Positions 46,333 through 55,255 of a DNA stretch of 64,000 nt are shown in pieces. The notes below the pieces were generated by a model, which had not been told where the DNA came from, searched no databases, and worked only from the letters and a program-made list of their open reading frames with translations. The position numbers were made by a program, and so were the translations under genes. Each line of letters opens with the position of its first letter. Position 1 is the first letter of the stretch. The stretch comes from Bowmanella sp. JS7-9 (lineage in GTDB: Bacteria; Pseudomonadota; Gammaproteobacteria; Enterobacterales; Alteromonadaceae), in NCBI RefSeq assembly GCF_004329715.1, contig NZ_JXSY01000029.1:1-64000 (forward strand). The letters are read 5' to 3'.

Positions 46333-47810
46333 TTACCCTGACTCTGGCATCTGTCCACCTGCTCGCGGGTCTTATTCTGCTGATATTCTCTGCCTGGTTT
46401 ATCGCCGCCTGCGCCATCGCAGTGCCGGGTTTTAATTATCTGCTGCCTGCCGTGGTAGTGAGGGCATTGGCTCTAATCCGCATTGCCGCAGGCTATGGCT
46501 ACCTGTACTTTGGCCATCAACATATGCTGCAACGCCTCGGCCGGTTACGGCTGGGCTTGTTTGCACGCTTGCAGCAACAGCGCATTCTCGATCGTGCCGC
46601 CAGCACTGAAGCGATGAGCGACGCCATCGACACGCTTGCCAACGCCTGGATTGCCTGGATTAGCCAACTGGCCGGTAGCGTCTTGATGTTGTTGATCGCA
46701 CTAATTACAAGCGCCTTTTACAGCCCGGCCTGGTTTGGCTTTATCGCCTTGCTGAGCGCGATGGTCATATTGTTATGGTTACATCACTATCGCCAGTCAC
46801 GCGGCATCGCCGCGCAGCGGGCAGATGCGCGCAGCGCATTTGAACAGCGCAGCGAGCGCTATTTTCAGGCAGCACCGCTTTGGCACCTGGGGGCAGCAAG
46901 TTTTCAAATGCCAAGCGCAGACAAGGTATGGGACGCGGAGCTGCGCGAACAACATGCCATCAACTGGCATCTACTGCTTCTGCAAGCCGGCAGTATGGCG
47001 CTGCTGATATTAATGATCTGGATGCAAGATGACAGTGCACAAGGACACGCGGAGTTTCTGATCCCGGTAATGCTGCTACTGGCAGCCAGAGATTGGCTGG
47101 CTAATGGTTTTAGTGCCAATCAGGCCTGGGTTCGCGACCAACATGCCAACACCCAACTGGCAAGCCTGCCGTTACAACCGCTGACCCGCAAAACTGCCCC
47201 CGATCCGGTGACCTCAATGCAGATTAAAGAGCTAAAGCCTGATGGCCGACCTGTAGCGCCGGTATCCATGACGTTGCCGGCCAGCGGGATCTGTTTGCTG
47301 CGTGGCAGCTCCGGCAGCGGCAAAAGTAGCCTGCTACAGGCGATTGCCGGGCTTATTCCCGCCAGTGGCTCACGGGAAATGGATGGCATCCCGCTACCAA
47401 ACGGGTTATGTGACGCCATGCGTTATGTGGAGCAATTCCCCCAGTGTCTGAACGGTACTCTGCTGGAAAACCTGAAAGTCGCCAATCCCGATCTCACTGA
47501 ACCAGAAGCCTTCAATGTTTTACATGCTGTTGGTCTGGGTTATCTGACGGATTTACATGATTGGTTGGGAGTTGGCGGACGACGTCTGTCCGGCGGTGAA
47601 CTAAAGCGACTGGGGCTGGCAAGGGCAAAGATAGCAGATCGACCTGTTTGGTTAGTGGATGAACCCTTTGAAGGGCTGGATCAGGAATATATGCATGCGC
47701 TTTGCCAGTGGTTACAGGCGCAGGCACAACAGCGTCTGATCCTGATCGCCAGTCATATTGAGCCAACGGCACTGCGTATTCATCAATCGCTAAATCTCGA
47801 CGACCGCTGA
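46320..47810 (+). CDS. cydC: ABC exporter subunit CydC
   Basis: Second half-transporter of CydDC, 496 residues. Six TM segments at the N-terminus (first one SVHLLAGLILLIFSAWFIAAC), then ABC domain: RGSSGSGKSSLLQAI, GRRLSGGELKRLGLAR and RPVWLVDEPFEGLD. Length is under the E. coli value (573). It starts at an ATG inside the end of cydD (13-bp overlap), so the cydABX-cydDC genes are one transcript. No terminator is obvious before the converging gene at 47824. Confidence 0.93.
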   Translation: MPALITLTLASVHLLAGLILLIFSAWFIAACAIAVPGFNYLLPAVVVRALALIRIAAGYGYLYFGHQHMLQRLGRLRLGLFARLQQQRILDRAASTEAMSDAIDTLANAWIAWISQLAGSVLMLLIALITSAFYSPAWFGFIALLSAMVILLWLHHYRQSRGIAAQRADARSAFEQRSERYFQAAPLWHLGAASFQMPSADKVWDAELREQHAINWHLLLLQAGSMALLILMIWMQDDSAQGHAEFLIPVMLLLAARDWLANGFSANQAWVRDQHANTQLASLPLQPLTRKTAPDPVTSMQIKELKPDGRPVAPVSMTLPASGICLLRGSSGSGKSSLLQAIAGLIPASGSREMDGIPLPNGLCDAMRYVEQFPQCLNGTLLENLKVANPDLTEPEAFNVLHAVGLGYLTDLHDWLGVGGRRLSGGELKRLGLARAKIADRPVWLVDEPFEGLDQEYMHALCQWLQAQAQQRLILIASHIEPTALRIHQSLNLDDR

Positions 47811-47823
47811 TACGCGCTGCAGG

Positions 47824-48618
47824 CTACTGGCACAACGGCTCTGGATAATTCACCTTAAGCGCGCTGATCAGCGCATTGACCTGATCATCGTGCTGACTTT
47901 GTTGCCACTGACAATAAGCCGCATTTGGCCCGTAGCGCACCAGATAGTTTTCCAGCGTAGCCATCATCTGGTAGCCCACGGTTTCCAGCTCATCATCGTG
48001 CCGGCGGGCCAGCGGCGCATAGTCGATTAACCACAGACCATGTTGATCACCGTCAGCCATCAGCGCATTAAATTCATTCACAGCCTGATAATCGCGGTTA
48101 TCGCGAAACATGGCATACACCAACAAACGCCGATCAAGTTGACTACCGCTGCGGCGCAACGCGTTATCCATAACAGGATGAAATTGCCCCCAGCCCTCAC
48201 CAACCAGTGGCGCTGGTGCTACAGCCATCATACGTGCGACTAAATACTCAGCGTTTTGTGAAAGCACCTGTAATGTCAGCGCTGCATCGGCGTCTAACGG
48301 TAACCACTCACTCATATGGCTATAACTGTTGGCCTGAACAATCTGTTGCATCTTCGCCAGTTGTTGCGCCACTGCATCCTCGTATCGTTGGTTAATTTCC
48401 TGACGCTGAGCATGCCAGCGCGCTGAATCTACCAGTGGACAACCAAACTCATCAGGCTCGACCAAATCAGGCGGTGGCATCAAGCTGAGTACCAGTGCCG
48501 AGGCTTGGCAATGCTGGCTCAGCCAGTGCTTGAGTTGATGGTGATTTTCGGGCGTTTGCGCCCATACCCAGCCCGGAGACAGGCTGACGATCATAAAAAC
48601 AATGGCTGCTCTTAACAT
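47824..48618 (-). CDS. Secreted hypothetical protein
   Basis: 264 residues with signal peptide (AAIVFMIVSLSPGWVWA). The mature protein is helical (EINQRYEDAVAQQLAKMQQIVQ) and ends with cysteines AAYCQWQQ and PEPLCQ; no recognised motif. Its start overlaps the end of the 122-residue gene by 7 bp, so they form a pair. Function unknown; converges on cydC. Confidence 0.8.
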   Translation of the reverse strand: MLRAAIVFMIVSLSPGWVWAQTPENHHQLKHWLSQHCQASALVLSLMPPPDLVEPDEFGCPLVDSARWHAQRQEINQRYEDAVAQQLAKMQQIVQANSYSHMSEWLPLDADAALTLQVLSQNAEYLVARMMAVAPAPLVGEGWGQFHPVMDNALRRSGSQLDRRLLVYAMFRDNRDYQAVNEFNALMADGDQHGLWLIDYAPLARRHDDELETVGYQMMATLENYLVRYGPNAAYCQWQQSQHDDQVNALISALKVNYPEPLCQ

Positions 48619-48980
48619 TTTAACGCTTGCTCCCGCACCAGATTCTGTAACTGCCGGGCAGTGCCGAGACCGTAGCCGTCCTCATCCCACGCATTGTTAC
48701 GATAGCTTTCAACCAGAGACTCCAATGCCTCACCAGCTTGCGTAAGTAACGTCTGACAATCTAATCCCGGAGACAATCCGGCAAGCAAGGCTTCACAGCG
48801 GTTCAGTGCCTGCATTTCAATTTGACCCACATTACCCCAATGCCAGCTGTTTTCAATTTTGCGCTGTGCACTGATCCGTTGCCGGGCGATTTCCTCACGC
48901 CATTGTCTGCGAATGAGATTCGGCGTGAGTGGGCGACTGGCCTGCCAGCGTCGCCAGAGCCTTTCGACTTGGTGCCACAT
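48612..48980 (-). CDS. Hypothetical helical protein
   Basis: 122 residues, no signal peptide, basic N-terminal half (WRRWQASRPLTPNLIRRQWREEIARQR) and acidic C-terminal half. Three cysteines (positions near 82, 95 and 122), none in a known motif. It overlaps the next gene by 7 bp, supporting a real gene. No family recognised. Confidence 0.7.
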   Translation of the reverse strand: MWHQVERLWRRWQASRPLTPNLIRRQWREEIARQRISAQRKIENSWHWGNVGQIEMQALNRCEALLAGLSPGLDCQTLLTQAGEALESLVESYRNNAWDEDGYGLGTARQLQNLVREQALKC

Positions 48981-49041
48981 AGCTGCACTCCTGACATTCT
49001 GCGTATCTGGTACAAAAAAGCGGCCGGGGTCGCTTGGTTAA

Positions 49042-50097
49042 CTATGAGTCCTGCATTTCTACCAAAGTAACTTTAGTCCCGGGTTGACCTTTTAACAGCA
49101 CGCTACACGCCCCCCAGCTTTCAGGAATATTCCACTGACTATCCAGAGCGAATGTGTATGTTTCACGCCGTTTTTGACATCGAATCTCCAGTCCATCGAT
49201 CTGCCCTTCAAGTGATGTAAAAGCAAATTGACTACGTATCAATTGATGCAAAACAACCGCCCGCTCATCCAGACTGAGTTTAACCGGAACCATACCTTCA
49301 AAATTGTCGATTTTTTCTACGTAGCTGGCTAATTGTTTTATCTCTGTCCGTTCATCACTGCCACTGACAAAACTCAGTGATTTATATAAATTAATGGCCT
49401 CCGCCCAACGACCTTCATCCACCAGCAAGGCAAATGCCGTGGCTCCCAATGAAAAGCCAGCATCACCCACATAGAATTTTCTGATATGGCGTTGAAAATC
49501 ATAATAGGTTGCGATTGCACCTTGGAGGTGGGTTATCTGCGCGGCCGTGTCCTTGCGACTGGCGGCAATTTTAGCCGCATAAAAATGATAAAAACTTTGT
49601 TCGTAACCGTTACCGATATTACTTTCAAAATCCGTTAGCAACGTCGCCGCAATGTCGAACCGATCCTGGTCTAATGCACCAGCGATTTCTTTTAGCTTAA
49701 CCAAACCTTTTTTGGTGGCGCCCGACCTTCCCTCTGCCAAAACAAAATCAAGTTGGACTTTATTTGCACAGGACTCCACTGGCTGACCGTTTTCCATTGC
49801 CGGTTCATATCGCCACTTTTTCAAAGCTTTTATGGCTTCTCTTTCAAATCCGCGTCCACCAGACGAGTCCAATACAACAGGATCTACCACCCGTCCCTTC
49901 TGATTCACTACAAAGCTGACCTTCACCCAGCCTTGCTGGCCTATCCTCGCACTTTCTGGTGGATACTCTGGATGAACACGCTTCACCGGAATCGGATCGA
50001 TTGCCTCTGCAATTTTCAATGAGGTAGGTTTCGTGGTTTGAGCATAGGTAGATGAAGCTAAGATGACGCTCGCAATCAGGATTATGATTCTGCGCAT
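49042..50097 (-). CDS. TonB C-terminal-domain periplasmic protein
   Basis: 351 residues with signal peptide MRRIIILIASVILASSTYA. A TonB_C-type domain at about residues 35-118 is clear (PVKRVHPEYPPESARIGQQG, VVDPVVLDSSGGRGFEREAIKALKKWRYEPAM); the remaining 230 residues are helical, TPR-like in spacing. There is no membrane-anchor followed by a Pro-rich spacer, so it is not a classical TonB but one of the stand-alone periplasmic TonB_C proteins. It follows the starch-operon esterase gene by 53 bp on the same strand. Role unknown. Confidence 0.85.
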   Translation of the reverse strand: MRRIIILIASVILASSTYAQTTKPTSLKIAEAIDPIPVKRVHPEYPPESARIGQQGWVKVSFVVNQKGRVVDPVVLDSSGGRGFEREAIKALKKWRYEPAMENGQPVESCANKVQLDFVLAEGRSGATKKGLVKLKEIAGALDQDRFDIAATLLTDFESNIGNGYEQSFYHFYAAKIAASRKDTAAQITHLQGAIATYYDFQRHIRKFYVGDAGFSLGATAFALLVDEGRWAEAINLYKSLSFVSGSDERTEIKQLASYVEKIDNFEGMVPVKLSLDERAVVLHQLIRSQFAFTSLEGQIDGLEIRCQKRRETYTFALDSQWNIPESWGACSVLLKGQPGTKVTLVEMQDS

Positions 50098-50150
50098 GTT
50101 TACTGTCCTTAGTAATTAAATATAACGATGTTCCCTGTGATTACGTCCTT

Positions 50151-50981
50151 TTATAAAGTATCTGACAGAAAAAGCCAACGAACCGCCTGAGGGAAATAAC
50201 CTCGCCAGAAGGCTTCATTATGCTGCGCATCAGCCTGCACCACGGCACGGATTTGCAGCGGACTCTGGCCATAGGCCAGTAACTGCTGATACATGGCAAG
50301 CATATCACCCTGCATGGTATCCCCTTCCATGCCGCCGACCAACATAAACAAGCGACTATCCTGCTTGGGAAGGTGGCTTAGCGTAAACGCTTTGACGTCA
50401 TCGCTATACCAGTAGGAGGGTGAAAAAATACCCGCTTTGCTGAAGGTTTGTGGGTAGTTGAGCAGCAGATAATGGCTCATCAGGCCGCCCATGGAGCTGC
50501 CCATCACCCCAGTATGCTCACGCCCGGCCAGCGTACGAAACTCAGCATCCACCCAAGGTTTTACGCTATTGACGATAAAATCAGCATAGTCTTCACCACT
50601 GGCCTGACCAAAGCGGGCATTCGTCCAGGGGCTCAATTCCAGCAAACGTTGCTGCTCACCATGGTCAATCCCTACCACAATCAGCTTCAGGCCTTGTGAC
50701 GCTAACTTATCCAGGCTCTCATCCACCTGCCATTCACCTGCATAGGCGGTTGACTCATCAAACAGGTTTTGCGCGTCATGCATATACAGTACGGGATAGC
50801 GTTGCTGACTATCGTCATACCCTGGTGGCAGGTAAATACGCAGGGTGCGCTGATCGCCGTTAAAGTCGGCAACTTCACGCAGGAGCACCTGGCCGTTTGC
50901 CTGGTCGGCAGGCGCAGCGCCAGCCAAGAACCCAGTAACATTAACTAACCCTATGCAGAATGCGACCAGCCAGATTCTCAT
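50151..50981 (-). CDS. Secreted esterase, IroE/Fes-like alpha/beta hydrolase
   Basis: 276 residues with signal peptide (LVAFCIGLVNVTGFLAGA). Putative-esterase domain (PF00756 type): RTLRIYLPPGYDDSQQRYPVLYMHDAQNLFD, nucleophile elbow GVMGSSMGGLMSHY (Ser near 150), ADAQHNEAFWRGYFP with the catalytic His. It lies 8 bp after the lipoprotein amylase and is the last gene of the starch operon. The natural substrate could be acylated sugars or another ester; the family is broad. Confidence 0.88.
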   Translation of the reverse strand: MRIWLVAFCIGLVNVTGFLAGAAPADQANGQVLLREVADFNGDQRTLRIYLPPGYDDSQQRYPVLYMHDAQNLFDESTAYAGEWQVDESLDKLASQGLKLIVVGIDHGEQQRLLELSPWTNARFGQASGEDYADFIVNSVKPWVDAEFRTLAGREHTGVMGSSMGGLMSHYLLLNYPQTFSKAGIFSPSYWYSDDVKAFTLSHLPKQDSRLFMLVGGMEGDTMQGDMLAMYQQLLAYGQSPLQIRAVVQADAQHNEAFWRGYFPQAVRWLFLSDTL

Positions 50982-50989
50982 TACCGTTC

Positions 50990-52861
50990 CTATCGTTTCA
51001 GTACCATCGATGCCAGCGGCGCCAGAATAATCTTCGCCTTGCCCTGACCATTTTCGACGGTCAGCGTGACATTCTCAGCGCCGTGCAGCAACTCCGTCAA
51101 CGGATAGACCCCATCGCCTAGTTGCCAACTCTTAAGCAAAGCCGCAGGAATGTGTAGTTCAAAGGCAGCGGCCTGATCGCTGAAATTGGATACCACCAAC
51201 ACCTGATCATCGCCCTGCCAACGGGCAAAGGCAAACTGCCCGCCGGTATAACCGTTACCCGCTGCACGGTTTAACGTGTGCAGCTCGGCAAACTCACCGC
51301 CAAAGGCTGGCTCAGTACGCGACAGATTGAGTAAATCCACATAAAACTGGCGTAAGGCTTTTTCGCGTCCCGACAACATAAAGCCGTCAAACTTACCGAA
51401 ATTCATCCAGCGTTGATGGGCAGGCACGCCGGCGTAATCAAACAAACTGGTACGGGTTGGATCACCAAAGCCCAGGTCACCATCGCCGCGCTCGCCCACT
51501 TCCTGACCGAAATACAGCATGGTGGCGTTTTTACCGACTAACGCGGTATACACCATGGCCGGTTTTGCTTTCTCGCCGTAACCGGCAAACGCATTGCTGG
51601 CAATGCGCTGCTCATCGTGGTTTTCCAAAAAGCGCAGCATATGCGAATCGATATCCTGCAAACTGTGTTGCAAACTCACTAACCCATCGGTATCGGCTTT
51701 GCCCTCCACCACAGCGCGTAACGCATCATAAGTGCCGACTTTGTCATACAGATAATCCATTTTACCCAGCCCGATATAATCGCGGTAAATGCTTGGGTTA
51801 TAGATCTCAGCCAACAAAAATGCGTTTGGATTGGCTTGCTTGATATGGCTATTCAGATAACTCCAGAATTCCACCGGCACCATCTCGGCCACATCGTAGC
51901 GGAAACCGTCCACGCCCTTGGCTGTCCAGTACAAGGCTATATCCCGGTACTTTTTCCAGCTATCCGGCACATCCACCGCGGCCCAAAATGCCAGATGTTC
52001 GGCAACCGATTTTTTGGCATATTCGGCGGGTAAGCGCGGGAAGTCGTAACTACCATCCGGCTTGACGCCGTAATTAATTTTAACCGTTTCATACCAGTCA
52101 TTTTGATCCGGCTGCACACTGCGCGAACCATTACCGGTCCACTTAGCCGGATTCTCATCGAATTTACCGTCTGCCAGCGGATGTGCTTCCCCCCCCAAAG
52201 GTCGGATGGCGTCATCAACTACCGGCGGACGAAATGCTTGCCCGGGCACATAGTAAAAGTTGTTATGTTTGGCGTATTCCACCGACGTATTGTCACTGGC
52301 ACCAAAATCTTCCACTCCCACGGGGGCGCTGAGGGAGTGATAACCACGTGCCACATGGTTGGGAACGATATCGATCACCACCTGCATGCCAGCGGCATGA
52401 GTACGCGCGATCAGGGCTTCAAATTCCGCCAGACGCTGGCTCACATCAGTGGCCAGATCCGGGTCGACGTTGTAATAGTCTTTGACTGCATAAGGTGACC
52501 CAGCACGGCCTTTGACCACATCCGGATCGTCCTGACTGATCCCGTACGCCGTGTAATCGTGAATAACCGCGTGGTGTGGTACCCCGGTAAACCAAATGTG
52601 GGTTGTGCCTAATTCGAGTATCCCCGCCAGCGCCTCTGGGGTGAAATCGGCAAATTTACCCACGCCATTTTGTTCCATGGTGCCCCATGGAATATTCGCT
52701 GTTTTGGTATTACCGAATAACCGCGTTAGTGTCTGATAGACCACCGGTTTGCCGTTGTCGCCCGGGTTGACTGTCATGGCGGTTTGATTCTGTTGCGTGC
52801 TGGCACAACCAGCAAGGGCTGCACTGACGGCTGCCGCCAATATAATTAAGCGCTTTTTCAT
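50990..52861 (-). CDS. GH13 alpha-amylase-family lipoprotein
   Basis: 623 residues with lipobox (SAALAGC, Cys19), so likely on the outer-membrane. Catalytic (beta/alpha)8 barrel: conserved region I QVVIDIVPNHVARGYHS, region II GVDGFRYDVAEMVP (nucleophile Asp), region III AFLLAEIYNPS (acid/base Glu), region IV RFLENHDEQRI. A C-terminal beta-sandwich follows. Acts on alpha-1,4-glucans, probably short malto-oligosaccharides; the precise product is not inferable. It follows the GH31 gene by 1 bp. Confidence 0.93.
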   Translation of the reverse strand: MKKRLIILAAAVSAALAGCASTQQNQTAMTVNPGDNGKPVVYQTLTRLFGNTKTANIPWGTMEQNGVGKFADFTPEALAGILELGTTHIWFTGVPHHAVIHDYTAYGISQDDPDVVKGRAGSPYAVKDYYNVDPDLATDVSQRLAEFEALIARTHAAGMQVVIDIVPNHVARGYHSLSAPVGVEDFGASDNTSVEYAKHNNFYYVPGQAFRPPVVDDAIRPLGGEAHPLADGKFDENPAKWTGNGSRSVQPDQNDWYETVKINYGVKPDGSYDFPRLPAEYAKKSVAEHLAFWAAVDVPDSWKKYRDIALYWTAKGVDGFRYDVAEMVPVEFWSYLNSHIKQANPNAFLLAEIYNPSIYRDYIGLGKMDYLYDKVGTYDALRAVVEGKADTDGLVSLQHSLQDIDSHMLRFLENHDEQRIASNAFAGYGEKAKPAMVYTALVGKNATMLYFGQEVGERGDGDLGFGDPTRTSLFDYAGVPAHQRWMNFGKFDGFMLSGREKALRQFYVDLLNLSRTEPAFGGEFAELHTLNRAAGNGYTGGQFAFARWQGDDQVLVVSNFSDQAAAFELHIPAALLKSWQLGDGVYPLTELLHGAENVTLTVENGQGKAKIILAPLASMVLKR

Positions 52862-52862
52862 A

Positions 52863-55253
52863 TTATTTGATCCTTACACGCTGCGCCTGATGATCCCAGC
52901 TAAAGTCAATGGTTAGCAGGCGTTTTTGTGAGTCGTAAGCCCACTGTTTCGCATCTTGTTGGCCGATGGTGATTTGCTTGGGCAGTTGCTCTACCCCATG
53001 TACCAGCAGCGTAATCTGTCGCTGGGTTGGTGCACCCTGATAGGCAGAGGGCATATCACGCGCTAATTCAATCACCAACTCATCGCTGACACTGGCGCTG
53101 ATATTCAATAATTCGTACAAGCCTTTATCGTACGCGCCGGCGGTTTTACCGTCGTCTTCATACATCTGGTAGGCCGCATTTTTTACGCTGACATCATGGT
53201 AATAATGCAGGGTCAGCTCCGCTGAACTGTAATCCTTTGTGGTGGCAACGGCTTTCACCATTGGCACAAAGCTGCCCGCTTTGACCAACACAGGTAACTG
53301 TTCAATGGGCGATGCAAGCGTCAGCGCCTGACCACCCTGATAGCGAGTGCCATTCCAGAAATTAAACCAAATACCCGCCGGCGCCTGCACGGTGACTTCG
53401 CTGACACCCGCAGCGGTAACCGGCGTGACCAGAAACGCATCTCCCCACATATAGGACTGTGCATTTTCCAACTGCTTAAGGTCATCAAAAAACAACGGAC
53501 GCATCAGGGGCAGCCCGGTCTGACTATTCTCAAACGCCATGGAATACAGATAAGGCAGCAGTTGATAACGCAGATTAAGATACGGTCGCAGCAGTTGAAT
53601 GGTGCGCTCATCGTGAAATACGGGTTCAGGCGCAATGTTATCCTGCGCATGGGGACGGAACACCGGCTGGAACACACCGTATTGCAGCCAGCGCACGTAC
53701 ATTTCCTGATCGAACACCTCACCACCGGCGAAACCACCTAAGTCAGAATGAGTCCATGCCAGACCGGTCAGGCCCATTTGCAGGCTCAGCTCAACCTGAG
53801 GTTTGAGGCCACTCCAACTGCGGCTGACATCACCGGTCCAGGGCACCATGCCATAGCGCTGTGAACCGGCAAAACCGCTACGCATCATAATAAAATGGCG
53901 GGTATCGGGATCAGCCTGTTGCAGACGCTCCGCAAGCATCGCGGCCCACTGATGACCATAGGCATTGTGGACTTCATCGGCACTGGCCTTGGTGCCGTCC
54001 GCCAGCGTATGAATGGCATCGTATGGATGCACCTCCGGCTCGCCCAGATCGCCCCACCAGCCACCGACGCCCTGCTCTTTCAGGCCCGCATAAACAGACC
54101 AGAACCAGTCCTGTGCAACCGGATTGAACACATCAATCAGACCGGTATTGCCGAAGTAAAAATCGAAGCGTTTATCTTCACCGCCTAAGTTTTTGGCAAG
54201 CGCATTAGCCTCAACGGCCTCTTGCCAGCGATCAGATGAGGTCAGCACAAAGGGCTCAGTGATGAGTATGGTTTGCACCCCATCGGTTTTCAGATCGGCG
54301 ATCATCTTCTCCGGGGCAGGAAAACTATCTTTGTGCCAGGCCAGATTGCCCATGGTGCCTTTCACTTCGGTACCAAACCAATACAAATCCAGCACGATAG
54401 CATCGACCGGCAGTTGTTTTTCACGAAATAAGCCAATCGTGTCCCGGACTTCCTGCTCGGTGCGATAGCCGAAACGCGAAGCCACATTGCCCAGCGCCCA
54501 GCGCGGCGGTAAAGGCTGTTTACCGGTCATTCGCACATAATTAAGCAGTAAATCTTCAAAACTATCGGCGGCGGTAAACAAATAGGCTGTACGCCCGGCA
54601 CTGGCTTCAAATTGCAGCACATCAGACTCGGACTTGCCTAAATCGACCCAACCCGAGGCGCTGTTATCAAATACCAGCATGTATTTATGTGACGACATCA
54701 CAACCGGCACACTGTAATACATCTGTTCGGTGCGATTATCGCCGTACCCATAGCTGGCGCGGTTATACAACGGCAGGCGTTCGCCGCGGCGATCCATACC
54801 GACCACCCGCTCACCCGTGCCTAACAGTTTCTCATCGTCCTGCAGTGCGAATCGAAAGCCTCGCAGGCCATCGTAGTTAAACAGGCCGCGCTCTTCGCCA
54901 CCGATATAGTCAGTACCGCGATAGAAACGCACGCGTAGCGGAGACTTTCTGACATGGGCCTGAATATCGCCGGCATTAAAAATCAGCTCATCACCCTTAT
55001 CCGTCAGGCTGACCATCACAGACTCCGGCTTCCCCGCCAAAGCAAACGAAGGCAATTGCTTCACGCCCGTGGGCTGGTAATGCACCGCAAACGCCTCACT
55101 ATGCCAAGCGGTCAACTGTACGTTGCCTTCGTCAGTGCGGACAGTTAATACCTGACCATCCAGCTGATGGCCCAGATAGTCAGCTGCATATGCAGAGGGG
55201 AGCAATAACAGGCAAAAAAGTATTGCCCATTGAGGTAATCGCGTTGTTTTCAT
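52863..55253 (-). CDS. GH31 alpha-glucosidase, exported
   Basis: 796 residues with signal peptide (QWAILFCLLLLPSAYAA). GH31 features: an N-terminal beta-sandwich, LPVDAIVLDLYWFGTEVKG, the region GVGGWWGDLGEPEVHPYDAIH (nucleophile Asp in a W-G-D-x-G-E context), RSWSGLKPQVELSLQMGLTGLAWTHSDLGGFAGGE with the acid/base Asp, and RYQLLPYLYSMAFENSQTG. It hydrolyses terminal alpha-glucosidic bonds of oligosaccharides. It lies between two GH13 genes, 1-2 bp from each, so the operon is tightly packed. Confidence 0.94.
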   Translation of the reverse strand: MKTTRLPQWAILFCLLLLPSAYAADYLGHQLDGQVLTVRTDEGNVQLTAWHSEAFAVHYQPTGVKQLPSFALAGKPESVMVSLTDKGDELIFNAGDIQAHVRKSPLRVRFYRGTDYIGGEERGLFNYDGLRGFRFALQDDEKLLGTGERVVGMDRRGERLPLYNRASYGYGDNRTEQMYYSVPVVMSSHKYMLVFDNSASGWVDLGKSESDVLQFEASAGRTAYLFTAADSFEDLLLNYVRMTGKQPLPPRWALGNVASRFGYRTEQEVRDTIGLFREKQLPVDAIVLDLYWFGTEVKGTMGNLAWHKDSFPAPEKMIADLKTDGVQTILITEPFVLTSSDRWQEAVEANALAKNLGGEDKRFDFYFGNTGLIDVFNPVAQDWFWSVYAGLKEQGVGGWWGDLGEPEVHPYDAIHTLADGTKASADEVHNAYGHQWAAMLAERLQQADPDTRHFIMMRSGFAGSQRYGMVPWTGDVSRSWSGLKPQVELSLQMGLTGLAWTHSDLGGFAGGEVFDQEMYVRWLQYGVFQPVFRPHAQDNIAPEPVFHDERTIQLLRPYLNLRYQLLPYLYSMAFENSQTGLPLMRPLFFDDLKQLENAQSYMWGDAFLVTPVTAAGVSEVTVQAPAGIWFNFWNGTRYQGGQALTLASPIEQLPVLVKAGSFVPMVKAVATTKDYSSAELTLHYYHDVSVKNAAYQMYEDDGKTAGAYDKGLYELLNISASVSDELVIELARDMPSAYQGAPTQRQITLLVHGVEQLPKQITIGQQDAKQWAYDSQKRLLTIDFSWDHQAQRVRIK

Positions 55254-55255
55254 GT

